Shown here: piece after piece, positions 20,742 to 30,470 of the stretch
Layout: each line of letters starts with the position of its first letter
How positions within the stretch are numbered: position 1 is the stretch's first letter
From: Neurospora intermedia
Taxonomy: Eukaryota > Ascomycota > Sordariomycetes > Sordariales > Sordariaceae
DNA length: 64,000 nt
Assembly: GCA_037102815.1 (NCBI GenBank)
Contig: BTPP01000003.1
Coordinates: 992,001 to 1,056,000 of the forward strand
Direction of reading: 5' to 3'
The notes under the pieces: model-generated
What the model saw: the letters and a program-made list of their open reading frames with translations, nothing else
The model's database searches: none
Told to the model about the DNA's origin: nothing
Translations under genes and position numbers: made by a program

Positions 20742-20949
20742 ATGGCCACCACCCCCTCAGCACTGATCTTTCCCATGACCGGCTGCACCTCCGGTTTCGG
20801 CCGCTCCATCGATGCTCTCGGCCAGCGGACACACAGTGATAGCAACAGCACGGAGCTCCTCTCGACTTGTCGAGCTCAAGGCTGCCGGCGCCGCGGTCAT
20901 GGAGCTTAAAGCGGTCGGCGATGGAAAATGCTCCGGAGCGGCGAGATGA
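20742..20949 (+). pseudogene. Short-chain dehydrogenase/reductase relic (N-terminal Rossmann fold, frameshifted)
   Basis: An ATG opens MATTPSALIFPMTGCTSGFG, matching the first strand and TGxxxGxG nucleotide-binding loop of the classical SDR family, followed by RSIDAL. The expected continuation is in another frame from about 20820: ASGHTVIATARSSSRLVELK, then AAGAAVMEL, exactly the second strand and Arg loop of NADP-type SDRs. The original frame hits TAA near 20910 and the shifted frame hits TGA at 20947-20949. The rest of the enzyme (NNAG strand, YxxxK catalytic pair) was not found downstream, so this is a truncated gene with one frameshift, not a simple sequencing slip. No splice sites explain the shift. 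Confidence 0.72.
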
Positions 20950-22539
20950 TCAAGGGCGCAGACGGGTTGTTATGATCCTGTGGCGGCTGCAGGAAATTCG
21001 AGCGGAGTTGGGCCTGTTTTTCGAGACATCGCCGGCGGGAGCTTGAGCTGCTTCCTTTTCGTTTCGGCCCCACGCTCACCCTGGATCGTAGTTACATGAT
21101 CGAATTCTGTATTTGTTGGAGGCACAAGAGAGCCCAGATAGCCCTGTCGAATGGCTGACCCTGGGAGTGAGAGGCTAGACTTGGTACTGGTTGGTCTGGT
21201 CCGAGAGGCATTAAACTTGGGCTCTGATCGTGATTGTGTTCTTGGATCCCGAGTCTGGGGCGGTGATGGCCCTAATAGTGTCCGCGTGGGTATCCCTGCC
21301 GGTGATGCGGATGTTGATGTTACTGCTTTGTGGTGATCCATTCAGGAAACTAGAGCGTTGATTAAAACACATCTGGTTATACGGGCCGGGTGCTATAATA
21401 TGACCTCAGGCGAAAGTTATTCAACAGGTACATATTCCACTGGGAACGAGCAGACGCTCAAAGAAAATCAGCAGAACGTTTCCTTAAGATGCAAAGAAAT
21501 TGATTATCCATAAAAGAATGACGTCTCCTGTCTTGCCGCGCCCAACAGGAGTTCCTGCTCGGCGCTTTCGTCACAGCCTTACCAAGTCCCGGCATTGTGG
21601 GTTCATCACCTTAGCGACGAGGAATGATGACCATGATATGATCTTAATGGGAAGGACAACACGCGATTCTTGTGCCAATGGACAAGGCGATAGGTGCGGC
21701 CGGTGCAAGTCACGTAAGCCCCTGTGCCGTCCACGCAATCCTTTGTATATCTGTTCAATGACCCCTGGTGCGAGGCTCAAAGTCAACAAGATTTTGCTCA
21801 TTGTTTGTCTGTTGATCACCAGGAGTGTCGACACAACCGACGAGTTTAGACAAACATGGACCACACGTAGGAATCCATCAACCTATACAGTTTCTTACCG
21901 AGGGCCTTTATGCGGCTCAGACGGTCTTTCACGCGAGTGCCGCTGCCTGGTGTTGCAGACTCATCATTGTGTGGAAACCCAATGAAGAGTTGTTGCATGC
22001 ATCCAAGCAAGCCCCGACTCTCTTAATGCTAGATATCATCACAGTAAATACTTTCGTATAGCAATGGTTTACAAGGCCAATTTGATGTCCTGAAAAAAAG
22101 TTAAATTAGTGACAATTACATGTGAGAAGGGGTGAAATTACAAACATACCTGTTAAGATCGTGGCAACGCGCCGACGTGTCCTTGATTTTGCTCTCTTTT
22201 GACGACACATCGGCTACTTGAGCGTAGTTCTTGGTTTACAGGTTGTCTCTACCTGAACCCGACTCTCTCTCCAATGCTCTTGTATCCTCTGTTCTCATCG
22301 ATTCCCGTCCATTTTGGCTATTGTCCGTTCGGTTGAGGACCAACATAGCGCTGCAGCAAGCCTTGCTATTCCAGTATGATTCCACCCGTCCTTGGAAAAC
22401 TCCAGCTGGCTGGATACTCCTTGATGTTGTAGTTCGCGGGAATTTAGCAGCCATATGCCCAGGCTTCAAAGGGCATTTCCTTCCTCCCATCCCATTTTTC
22501 GCGCAAGACAAAGACGCATCGAGTTGTTTTATCCCGTCA
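20950..22539. other. Intergenic: SDR relic to Y14
   Basis: 1.6 kb with no gene I can support. Open frames at 20970-21341 (minus) and 21500-21985 (plus) have no family resemblance. The last part is the presumed Y14 3' untranslated region. Confidence 0.45.
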
Positions 22540-23164
22540 TCACTCGTCCCTGCCTACGGGGCTGCGGCTCCTACTCCGGCCACCCCTATTGCGGTTGCCA
22601 GGACCGTTGCGTCCGCCGCCGCCACCACCACCTCCACCACGGCCGCCGCCGCCGCCGGTCTTGCCTGGGGGTGGTCGCACAAAGGCAAAGTCCACCTGGA
22701 TGGTCTGGTCGAGGAGCTTCGTCTCGTGGGCACCGTCGATGGCGGCGCGCGCCTCCTCAAGCGTCGGATACTCAATCAACGCGTAGCCCTATTTGCGCAT
22801 TACGGAACGACATGATTAGTGACTCTTTATTTTTATTCCGAAATCCTACGCCAATAGGTGATAGAAGATGGAGGCGCAGCCACAAACGAACCTTGACGTA
22901 ACCGCTTCGCCTGTCCAAGTTGAGATGCAAATTCTTGATCTCGCCAAACTCGCCAAACTTGTCCTGAATGGCTTCCTCATCGGCCTCCTCGTGTACGTTG
23001 GTCACCATGACAATCCAGCCTTCGATGGAACGCACGGCAGTCGCCTTGGTGTGGGTTTGCATGGCCGCGACCTTGGCGGAGTTGGTGTTGGCGCCGCCCG
23101 AGGCAGCAGCATCCTCCTGCTGAGGCGAGAGGGGCGCATTGTCGACTTCCATGTCGTCACCCAT
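22540..23164 (-). CDS. RBM8A: RNA-binding protein Y14 (RBM8A), exon-junction-complex core subunit
   Basis: A 173-residue protein from two exons, 22892-23164 and 22540-22788, with a 103-nt intron (donor GTTCGT, acceptor AAATAG) inside the RNP1 region; the junction reads GYVK|GYALIEY. One RRM spans about residues 50-137: RNP2-like [37 protein letters not shown], and the closing [11 protein letters not shown]. In Y14 this RRM binds Mago rather than RNA, forming the exon-junction core with eIF4A3. The tail has a Gly run broken by Arg and Asn, then [11 protein letters not shown], like the RS/RG tails of Y14 proteins. PYM, which binds the Mago-Y14 dimer, lies in this window at 4001-4597. Confidence 0.95.
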
Positions 23165-24163
23165 TTTAGCAGCTTCTACGTTCTCGGGTTTGTTGAGTGC
23201 AGGAGGTCGTAGATAGTTTGATGTAGTACGTTTGGGACAAGCGCGCTAAAAGTTGAGTGTATATGGTCGGAATTAATGTCGGTGGGTGGGAGAAGTGTTG
23301 CGTTTGGCGCGCTGAACGTAAAGTGGTTTCGATCTAATGGTGGATGCGCGTGCCTGGCGTAGGTAGGTACCTCAAGTCGTGAACTGGAACTGAAGTTCAG
23401 GCCGCGGGCCCTGCCGGTGGCAGCAGACTGTGTGTCGCTGCAGGTGGGCAGGCTTAGAGGTGGACAGCTGGCATCGGCCCGGTCGCAGCTTCTAGACGTC
23501 TGGCTCTTCGTGATCAGGAAAGGGGTTACGGACATAAACATAAACAAACAACAGCGAGCATGACTCTGGTGAAGCTGGCCATGTACGACATGCAACAATT
23601 TGATTCCAGTAATAACGGACTTGATGGGACCGTTTTCGCTATTGATTAATGCTTTTTTCAAAATGAAAGGCTACCAGACTACCTACAACCTATAAAACTT
23701 TCCATTCCCCTGCTTTATAAGCTCCTGGAACAAGGTCAATGGATGGTTCGCGGACAATACAAAGGTATACGCAATCGTTGCGGTTCGTTGGGAAGACTCA
23801 AACCTCCTTTGACCGCCAAAAACGGGTTTGTCAATTCTATTCGTAATCCTGTAGCCTTCCTATAATCCCTACATCAAATAACTCGAATCATGCTCCCGAG
23901 TTGTGACCAATACGATCACGGGGAAAGTCATACAACAAAATTATTCCTCTTGAGAAAAAGACCTGACCAAATCCCATACCATAGCAAACCAACGGAAACG
24001 CTTTTGTAACAATCCCTTCGCCTTGCTCGACATTAAGACGGAGAAAAGCAAACCATTTGCTCAACGCCGAGAAATAAAAGCAGACCCATGCAATGTGCTC
24101 CGAAGAAAATGCTAACGCCCCTGACCAAACTCATCATCACCAGTGCCACCGTCTCGTCCGGGT
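23165..24163. other. Intergenic: Y14 promoter and ppc89 3' flank
   Basis: No gene seen. A GGTAGGTACC copy lies near 23358-23373. An open frame at 23176-23661 (minus) has no recognisable content. Confidence 0.5.
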
Positions 24164-27100
24164 TTATTCATCAAATCCATTCCATGAAGCTTCCCGATTG
24201 TTCTCAGTCGCGCCATTAACGCGAAGCAGATCACTCAAAATGGTGATATCAAGTTCGGAGTCATCCATCAGCTGACCGGCATTCTTTTGTCCCTCAAGAA
24301 CATCATGCAGCTTGTACAGCTGCCCGCTCTTTGTCTCAAGCTCGGCTTGCAGCTTCTTGATCTCTCCCATGATCCGCCTACGCTCGCGCTGTCCGGTAGA
24401 CTTGTCCAGGCTGAAATAAAGCTCATTCATATGCTTCAGCTCCATCTGAAGATGCTCAATTTCATCGCTAATCTCCTTGATTAACACCGCAAGCGCATCA
24501 CCTGGCGCCATGGCGGGACGCATGGTTGGCTCCTCCTCATAATTACCATGGCCATTAACTGCGCGGTCCGAGACAGGGACAGGTCTGTCCACGCGAACAG
24601 TCTTCTTCCCCTTTCTCATATCCTCAACAGTAATCGGAGCCTTGGTGGACGGGCTAACATGATGCCCGTTCGCCGCGATACGAACACAGACATTGCAGTT
24701 ATCTGATTTGTGGTTGCAGATTTGATCCAGTACCCGGCGAGCCTCCTTGCTTAGCGCGGGAATCGAATGACCAAGGCTAGACTGTTTATCGGTCTGCGTG
24801 GTGATGGTGGGATTGTCCGAGTTTCGCCGCACGCGAGATGAAGGTCGCGGAGTTTCCTGACCCTGAACACCCATCGATGAAGGCCGGCGGCTCTTGCTGG
24901 TAGTTGCAGTCTTGACAGACTCGTCTTCACTGTGGTGACTGGCAACGCTGAAACGGCCAGTATCTTCGTCAAACCCAAATCGACTCGACTTCTTAAGGAT
25001 ACCGACCGGTTGGTTCTTAGACTGGACCGCATCACCTGTTTGAGACGGTTGCGTGGCATTATCATTTTCGATTTGTCGCTGCTGATCTTCGAAATCTCGG
25101 TAAGTTTGCCTCAACTTCGCAATCTCGTTATCCATGACGCTGGCAAAATCGGTCCCTTGGGTCAGGTTAAGTTCCGTTGTCGGGTCGTCGTCAACATTCA
25201 TAGTACCGCTCTTGCCAGTCAGATCGTTCGCAGCATATCCAGTGCTAGTGCCATTTCTCGGCTCGATGATCCGAGTGACCTTTGTAGGCTTGCCCAAAAG
25301 TTCCCTTTGTGAGATCTCGTTGATCTGGGCTGTCAACTGTTTGACCTTCTTGATAGCTGCCTCCCGGCGCTCCAGCTTTTGACGGAGAGATGCTTCCTTA
25401 TTCTTGAAGTCCTCCTCCAAGCGGACGCAGTCTTCGGTATTGTCGTTCATGGTCTTCAGGAACTCAGTGTTGTTTTTAGTGAGGAGTTGGTTGAGTCGAA
25501 CCACCTTATGACGATCATCGATCCACTGGCCCTTCAGCTCCTCATACTCGGCGCGAAGCCGCTGGTTCTCTTCAAGGAGCTTCTGCTTCTCGTATTCTAG
25601 CTCGAGATTCTGCTCTTTGAGCGCACGAATCCTGCTTTCTTTTGCGCTGCTTGAGCCATCTCTATCATCAGTCCTGGTCGCTTGATTTTGCAGCTTCTGC
25701 TTCAAACGTTCGATTTCGGCCTCCAGCTCAGCGTTGAGCTCAATGACTGCAGTGTTTGTTGTCAACCCCCCGATGTTGTCGATCATCTGGTCCCGAGTGT
25801 TGATTCCTCTCTTCAGATCGGCGATATGTTGATCCCTGGCGGCAATTTGCGCCTGAAGCTTCTTGGTCTCCTTGAAGTAGCTCTCATTGTTACGTTCCAT
25901 GCTCGCATGGTCTTGAACAATAAGCTTCTTCTCCTCCAAGATAGCATCATACTTCTTGCGCAAAGAAGCAAGCTCCTCTTGGGTGGAAGCCAGGTCCTTT
26001 TGTGCTGATAGGTGCTCCCGTCGGAGTTTGTCGTACTTGTTGGAAATTTCTTGGTTCGCTTGTGAGAGAGCTTCGTTTTTCAGTTTAAGCTCCTCATTGG
26101 TAGTGCGCAGAGTGATGTTCTCATTTTGTAGGGCGTCCTTGTCTTTGCGGTACTGAAGGGTGAACTCGAGATCTTTTTGCGTAGACTCAAGCTCAGCCTG
26201 TAGTCGCTTCGCTCTTTCGCGAGCAAGTGACGCCTGATGCAAGGCTTCGTCACGTTCCGCCGCGAGTGCTGTGCTGTGAATGTCTTGTACTCCAACCTGC
26301 CTGCTGGCTTGATCGAGACGATTCTGTAGCTGAGCAATCTGAGTCTCAAGTTGGTACCCATTCGCCTGAGCATGTCGGCCAAAGGAACCATCGGAGTCTG
26401 ATCCTATGGCACTGTCTGATGGTCTCCTAGTCTTGTAACGCTTAAGCTCAGACTGGAGCTGATTGACTTCTCGCTGAAGCTTCTCCGCTTCGCGCTGGAG
26501 CATGGCGTCATGATCATGGAGCTCGCGAACCTCCTCCTGGAGCTTATCCATAGAGACAAAGATTTGCTCATCCTCCTCAGGAATGCCGACAGCATTGATA
26601 GATTCGTGGTCGCCGGACTGACCGAGCCGTACGCCGTTCTTGCCAGACTTGACGAAAACAGGGACACCATCCTTCATGGCATCAAATTTGAGGGCGCCTG
26701 ATGTCCAGTCGGGCAGATGTCTGAAAGCCGGAAGAAAGAAAGATCGACCTTCAGTAGGGCCCGCATTAGTCTGATCCGCAGCAAGGTCCGAGTTTAGGAA
26801 GGCGTTGAGACTGGCATGTATAGGCCGGGATTGCTTCGGTGGTAGCGCACTTTGGGCTAACTGGTTTTTGTTGGCTTCCTTCTCGGTACGAATCTTGGAA
26901 ACGATATCCTGGAGAGAGCGCTTGGGGACTTCTGGTGAAGCAACTCTGTTTTCCATGTTGGCGTTGCTAAAACGAGAGCGACGAGCGCCCCGGCCAGGCG
27001 ATCTGGACAGAATGGTTGAGCAGTCGGACTCGTTCTCAACTCGAGGCTGCATCTCCACACGGGTCTTCTTTTTAGGATCCAACCCGTAGTTGAGGAGGTG

Positions 27101-27577
27101 CTCCTCCGTTAACTCGGTGATGGGGCGGACGTTCTCTTTGCGGTTCTTAACTTCGGGATATGGATTGTAGCCCATATTGGCATCGAAGTTCTGTGTTGTT
27201 GGGGCCGTGTCGTTAATTGGGCCGGTCCATTCAGGAAAGGCGCGGCCGATGGCCGAGGTGTTTAGCATGGTGGCCTGTTGCTGTTCTTCTTGCTGCCGTG
27301 AGCCGAAACGGCCGGAGCGAGTAGCGTGTCGCTTGGTAGGGAGCCTGTAGTCCTCGCTGGCCTTGCGAGTGCCCTCGTCGTCGGGATTAAAGGAGAAGGC
27401 GGACAGGTTACGTGAGAGGTCCTCGGTGGTGGTGCTAACCGTGTCATGGTCGCCGGTGGATGAGGGCGGGGAGCCGAAAGGGTTGTTTTTGAGCCGTAGT
27501 TGGTACATCTCGCGTTTTAACCTAGAGATATGCTTCGGTTTGCTATTGTGGGATTTGGTATTTCTGTTGATGTCCAT
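24164..27577 (-). CDS. ppc89: Spindle pole body protein Ppc89 / Cep57-like microtubule-binding coiled-coil protein
   Basis: A 1137-residue single-exon protein. The N terminus (MDINRNTKSHNSKPKHISRLKREM) is conserved and basic, followed by a disordered region to about residue 330. Long heptad-rich coiled coils then run to about residue 840 (for example QEEVRELHDHDAMLQREAEK). Near 954 is a short Cys/His motif, CNHKSDNCNVC. At about 1020-1098 is the Cep57-type microtubule-binding helix pair (PGDALAVLIKEISDEIEHLQ to SGQLYKLHDVLEGQ). S. pombe Ppc89 anchors spindle pole body components; filamentous orthologues combine coiled coils with this C-terminal domain. The frame stays open 50 codons upstream but only with a GTG, so this ATG is used. 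Confidence 0.82.
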   Translation of the reverse strand: MDINRNTKSHNSKPKHISRLKREMYQLRLKNNPFGSPPSSTGDHDTVSTTTEDLSRNLSAFSFNPDDEGTRKASEDYRLPTKRHATRSGRFGSRQQEEQQQATMLNTSAIGRAFPEWTGPINDTAPTTQNFDANMGYNPYPEVKNRKENVRPITELTEEHLLNYGLDPKKKTRVEMQPRVENESDCSTILSRSPGRGARRSRFSNANMENRVASPEVPKRSLQDIVSKIRTEKEANKNQLAQSALPPKQSRPIHASLNAFLNSDLAADQTNAGPTEGRSFFLPAFRHLPDWTSGALKFDAMKDGVPVFVKSGKNGVRLGQSGDHESINAVGIPEEDEQIFVSMDKLQEEVRELHDHDAMLQREAEKLQREVNQLQSELKRYKTRRPSDSAIGSDSDGSFGRHAQANGYQLETQIAQLQNRLDQASRQVGVQDIHSTALAAERDEALHQASLARERAKRLQAELESTQKDLEFTLQYRKDKDALQNENITLRTTNEELKLKNEALSQANQEISNKYDKLRREHLSAQKDLASTQEELASLRKKYDAILEEKKLIVQDHASMERNNESYFKETKKLQAQIAARDQHIADLKRGINTRDQMIDNIGGLTTNTAVIELNAELEAEIERLKQKLQNQATRTDDRDGSSSAKESRIRALKEQNLELEYEKQKLLEENQRLRAEYEELKGQWIDDRHKVVRLNQLLTKNNTEFLKTMNDNTEDCVRLEEDFKNKEASLRQKLERREAAIKKVKQLTAQINEISQRELLGKPTKVTRIIEPRNGTSTGYAANDLTGKSGTMNVDDDPTTELNLTQGTDFASVMDNEIAKLRQTYRDFEDQQRQIENDNATQPSQTGDAVQSKNQPVGILKKSSRFGFDEDTGRFSVASHHSEDESVKTATTSKSRRPSSMGVQGQETPRPSSRVRRNSDNPTITTQTDKQSSLGHSIPALSKEARRVLDQICNHKSDNCNVCVRIAANGHHVSPSTKAPITVEDMRKGKKTVRVDRPVPVSDRAVNGHGNYEEEPTMRPAMAPGDALAVLIKEISDEIEHLQMELKHMNELYFSLDKSTGQRERRRIMGEIKKLQAELETKSGQLYKLHDVLEGQKNAGQLMDDSELDITILSDLLRVNGATENNREASWNGFDE

Positions 27578-28993
27578 AGCAAGTTGGGAACCGAGGTCAG
27601 AGGGGCGCGTCGAGCGTGGTGTTGGCCAGCGTCCAGTCACGGTCGGTGGACTCACGGATCCCTCCCTAGCCAACCCGGAATCAGGCAGGCGCAAGCAGCG
27701 ACAACACACCGGCAAGACTCTCGCCACTCAAGCGCGTTGCGCTTTCTTTTCTGCCGGTCGCAAGTAGCCGCGATGGAAGGGGTATCCGTGGGAATAGTCG
27801 AGTCGAAAAGGAAGCACAGCGATCAGGAACGAGCGCTTGATAATTCAGCTGAAAACCGAGATACTGTGCGCATGCTGAATCGGGGAGCAAAATCGAAATG
27901 CGGCGCGGTTGATTGAAGTTGCGAGTTCCCAAAGAGCCCAACGTCAATGGTGTTGCACCTGGCAGGGGACAGGGCCAAGCGGGTTTGGATGCGACTCGGT
28001 GGAAAGAAAACGGGATGTGTGGGTGCAAGTGGAAGTGGCAGGCTGGGAATTGGGAGAAAACGCGATCTGATGGAAACCAGAGCTCTCATTTGTCCAGTTG
28101 CTGCTGCATTTGTTTACATCCACTATAAGGGAACCTGAAGGTGGGGCAGCCACGGTCGGCGTGTTCCTTGTGGTGGACACCCAACTCGGAACCTGCTCCG
28201 CTCACTGCCCTCAGCACTAGTGTACCGCTGTTAGCGCTTCCCCTACATATTATTGACCGGCTGGACCGCCTAACGTCTGCCATATCTGCTGGGTACCACT
28301 TGCAGCTCCTCTCTGATGTCAAAGGAAACCTCCGCCCCCTTCCCCAAACATATGACAATTCTACGTCGTGAATGCAGTTGGCACACTGAAGTATTTTGTA
28401 TAAATCGAGGCAAAAACCACCGAAATTCAAGAAGTCAGAGCATTGGAGACACCGTCTCTCTTGCAGTTTCGTTTCCGCTCGCCTATCGGGCACCAAGCAC
28501 GGCAGCAACGGCCCATCGGCATAACCCACACAGCATTCAGGTCCATCCACGTCTCACCTCGTTCCCGTTTGAGGTGACCGAAGCAACCAAAGAGACGAGG
28601 CTCAAATTGCGATCGTTGCCAGCCACCTCACTTTGTGACAATCCCGCAGTCCTTGACCATGGTACGTTTCCTAGATGAACTTGGTCCATTGATGCTCCCT
28701 TACTTCCTTTGAGGCAGTCGTGGGATGGCCGATGTGCAACATCATCAGACTTGACAGACAATCAAGCCACCACCACCCTAGGCAACTTGGAACTTTGACC
28801 CGTTCTTGGTACATGGTCTGTATTTCTAGTTTTGCCTATCAAATCAGTCACGCTGTTGTATATATGGGTGATAACTTTGAGCATCCCCAGCCATTCTTAG
28901 CGTGCAACACAAGTCAGTCGCACATTGACCGCTTGCAGACGCCTAATTATGGAAGTATTCGTGCATCGATCTCCAAATGTGCATCTTCGTTGC
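27578..28993. other. Intergenic: ppc89 promoter and swp1 3' flank
   Basis: 1.4 kb with no gene or clear repeat that I can support. Confidence 0.5.
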
Positions 28994-30068
28994 TTAGCGT
29001 TCCCCCGCAAGACGTCTGCTCTGAACCTCCCCAAGAGCCTTGGTGCCGCTCAGCACGGTGACGATGCCCACCACGCCAGCAACAGGAAGGATCTGAAACA
29101 GGTTCCAGCTGGTATAGTACATGAAAAACACACCCTCCATGGCCACGATGGAGCCAAAGAAGGTAAGATGCGACAAGGGCGCGGCGCCGAGAGCCTTGGT
29201 CAGATGGTTGAGGTTGGCGCCGAGCAAAAGCCACTGCCGAAGAAAAAAGATTGTTAGCACCAGCACCAACACCGCACGTGTTTACAGGTGGATAATGAAT
29301 ATAACAACTCACGCTGATGAAAAGGGCCGGAACTGTAGCAGCCACAGCAAGGGCGAAGAATAGCGAGATCACCTTGGGCGGGCTTTGCGGATCAGGGCGG
29401 AATATGTGGTGAATCTCAGGCTTCTTGCCGTAGCGGATAGGCGCTTCATACTTGGGCAGCGGGGTGTTGGGATCCGTCTGGATTTCGATATCAAAGACGG
29501 GGGTATTGACAGCGCGAGCTTCACCGAACGAACCGATGACCACGGAGGCCTTGAGGGGCTTGGGCGACAAGAGAAATTGAACAGGGAGATCCTTCTGGGA
29601 CTGCATTGCGCCGAACTGTTAATTCCAAGCTCTCAACGATCCGATGTTGCCTTTCGTGGAGTAACTCACAATCTGTACCACCGCCTTGCCAGTATCCTTA
29701 ACTGTCAAAGGAAAAGGGGCCTCAAGGCCAGTCTCCTGTTCTTTGATGGTCACAAAAGCCTGGTGAGGCCGCTTCGCCTTGCCATCTTCCTTCGCAGTCA
29801 AGATGATCTTGACAGTATCGGTGCTTCCAAGTCCAACGGGTTTCGTAAGAGGGGCCTTCTGACTGAACCTGCGCAAACGAGTGTTAGTAATTGAAGTCTG
29901 TGGGAGGGGCATACAATCCCATGGTCTTCGGGCGCGAACCTACTTCTCCTTGATAGCATCACTGCCTTTCTTGGCAGCAACCGAGATACTGGCGTCGTCG
30001 AAGCTCCAAGACGATGCTGCCTGTGCAGCGCCAGCCGCAAGCAGCAAGATTGCCTGAGTTAATCGCAT
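28994..30068 (-). CDS. swp1: Oligosaccharyltransferase subunit Swp1 / ribophorin II
   Basis: A 288-residue protein from four exons: 29944-30068, 29670-29868, 29313-29615 and 28994-29233, with introns of 75, 54 and 79 nt. A signal peptide (MRLTQAILLLAAGAAQAASS) leads into a lumenal beta domain (DTVKIILTAKEDGKAKRPHQ, PFPLTVKDTGKAVVQIV, VQFLLSPKPLKASVVIGSFG). The conserved RPN2 segment PEIHHIFRPDPQSPPKVIS precedes three membrane helices, the first being LFFALAVAATVPALFIS. Yeast Swp1 has 286 residues and the same layout. It is part of the ER complex that transfers the lipid-linked glycan to Asn. The four exons join without a frame conflict and the splice borders are all GT-AG. Confidence 0.92.
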
Positions 30069-30470
30069 ATTTCTTGACGTGTGCTAGGAGTTCTTTTGTC
30101 GAAACAGAGCACAGGTTCGAGGGAGAAGCGCAATCGATTCGTAAATTCGTAGATGCGCCAGTGGTGAAACTTTGGGGCATTCAATGAACACGTTCAGCTT
30201 CCAGACGGCCAGAGCTCCCATCCATGCAAGGACGTACCGTATCCGCCAAGACAATTACGTGGAGGGTGATTACTTAATTCACGCCCGGGGTCCGCTCAAA
30301 TACTCCCATCACTTACACATCCGATATGATCATACTTTCTTCTTAACTTCAAAACTTGTCGATACAGTCACTATTATGATGTATGTTTCAATGTAATTAT
30401 TTTTGGTCCGAGAGAATTCAGGGTATGATTATAGAACTTCTAGCCAAACCTAACTAGCCCTCCCGTATCA
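30069..30470. other. Intergenic: swp1 promoter and glutaminyl cyclase 3' flank
   Basis: 402 bp between tandem minus-strand genes; nothing else seen. Confidence 0.5.

Noticed and set aside
22231-22815. 194-codon plus-strand frame over the 3' part of Y14
   Set aside because: Ala/Pro-rich mirror of the Y14 glycine tail; no family resemblance.
27578-27727. 50-codon extension of ppc89
   Set aside because: It opens at GTG; the conserved start MDINRN begins at 27577.
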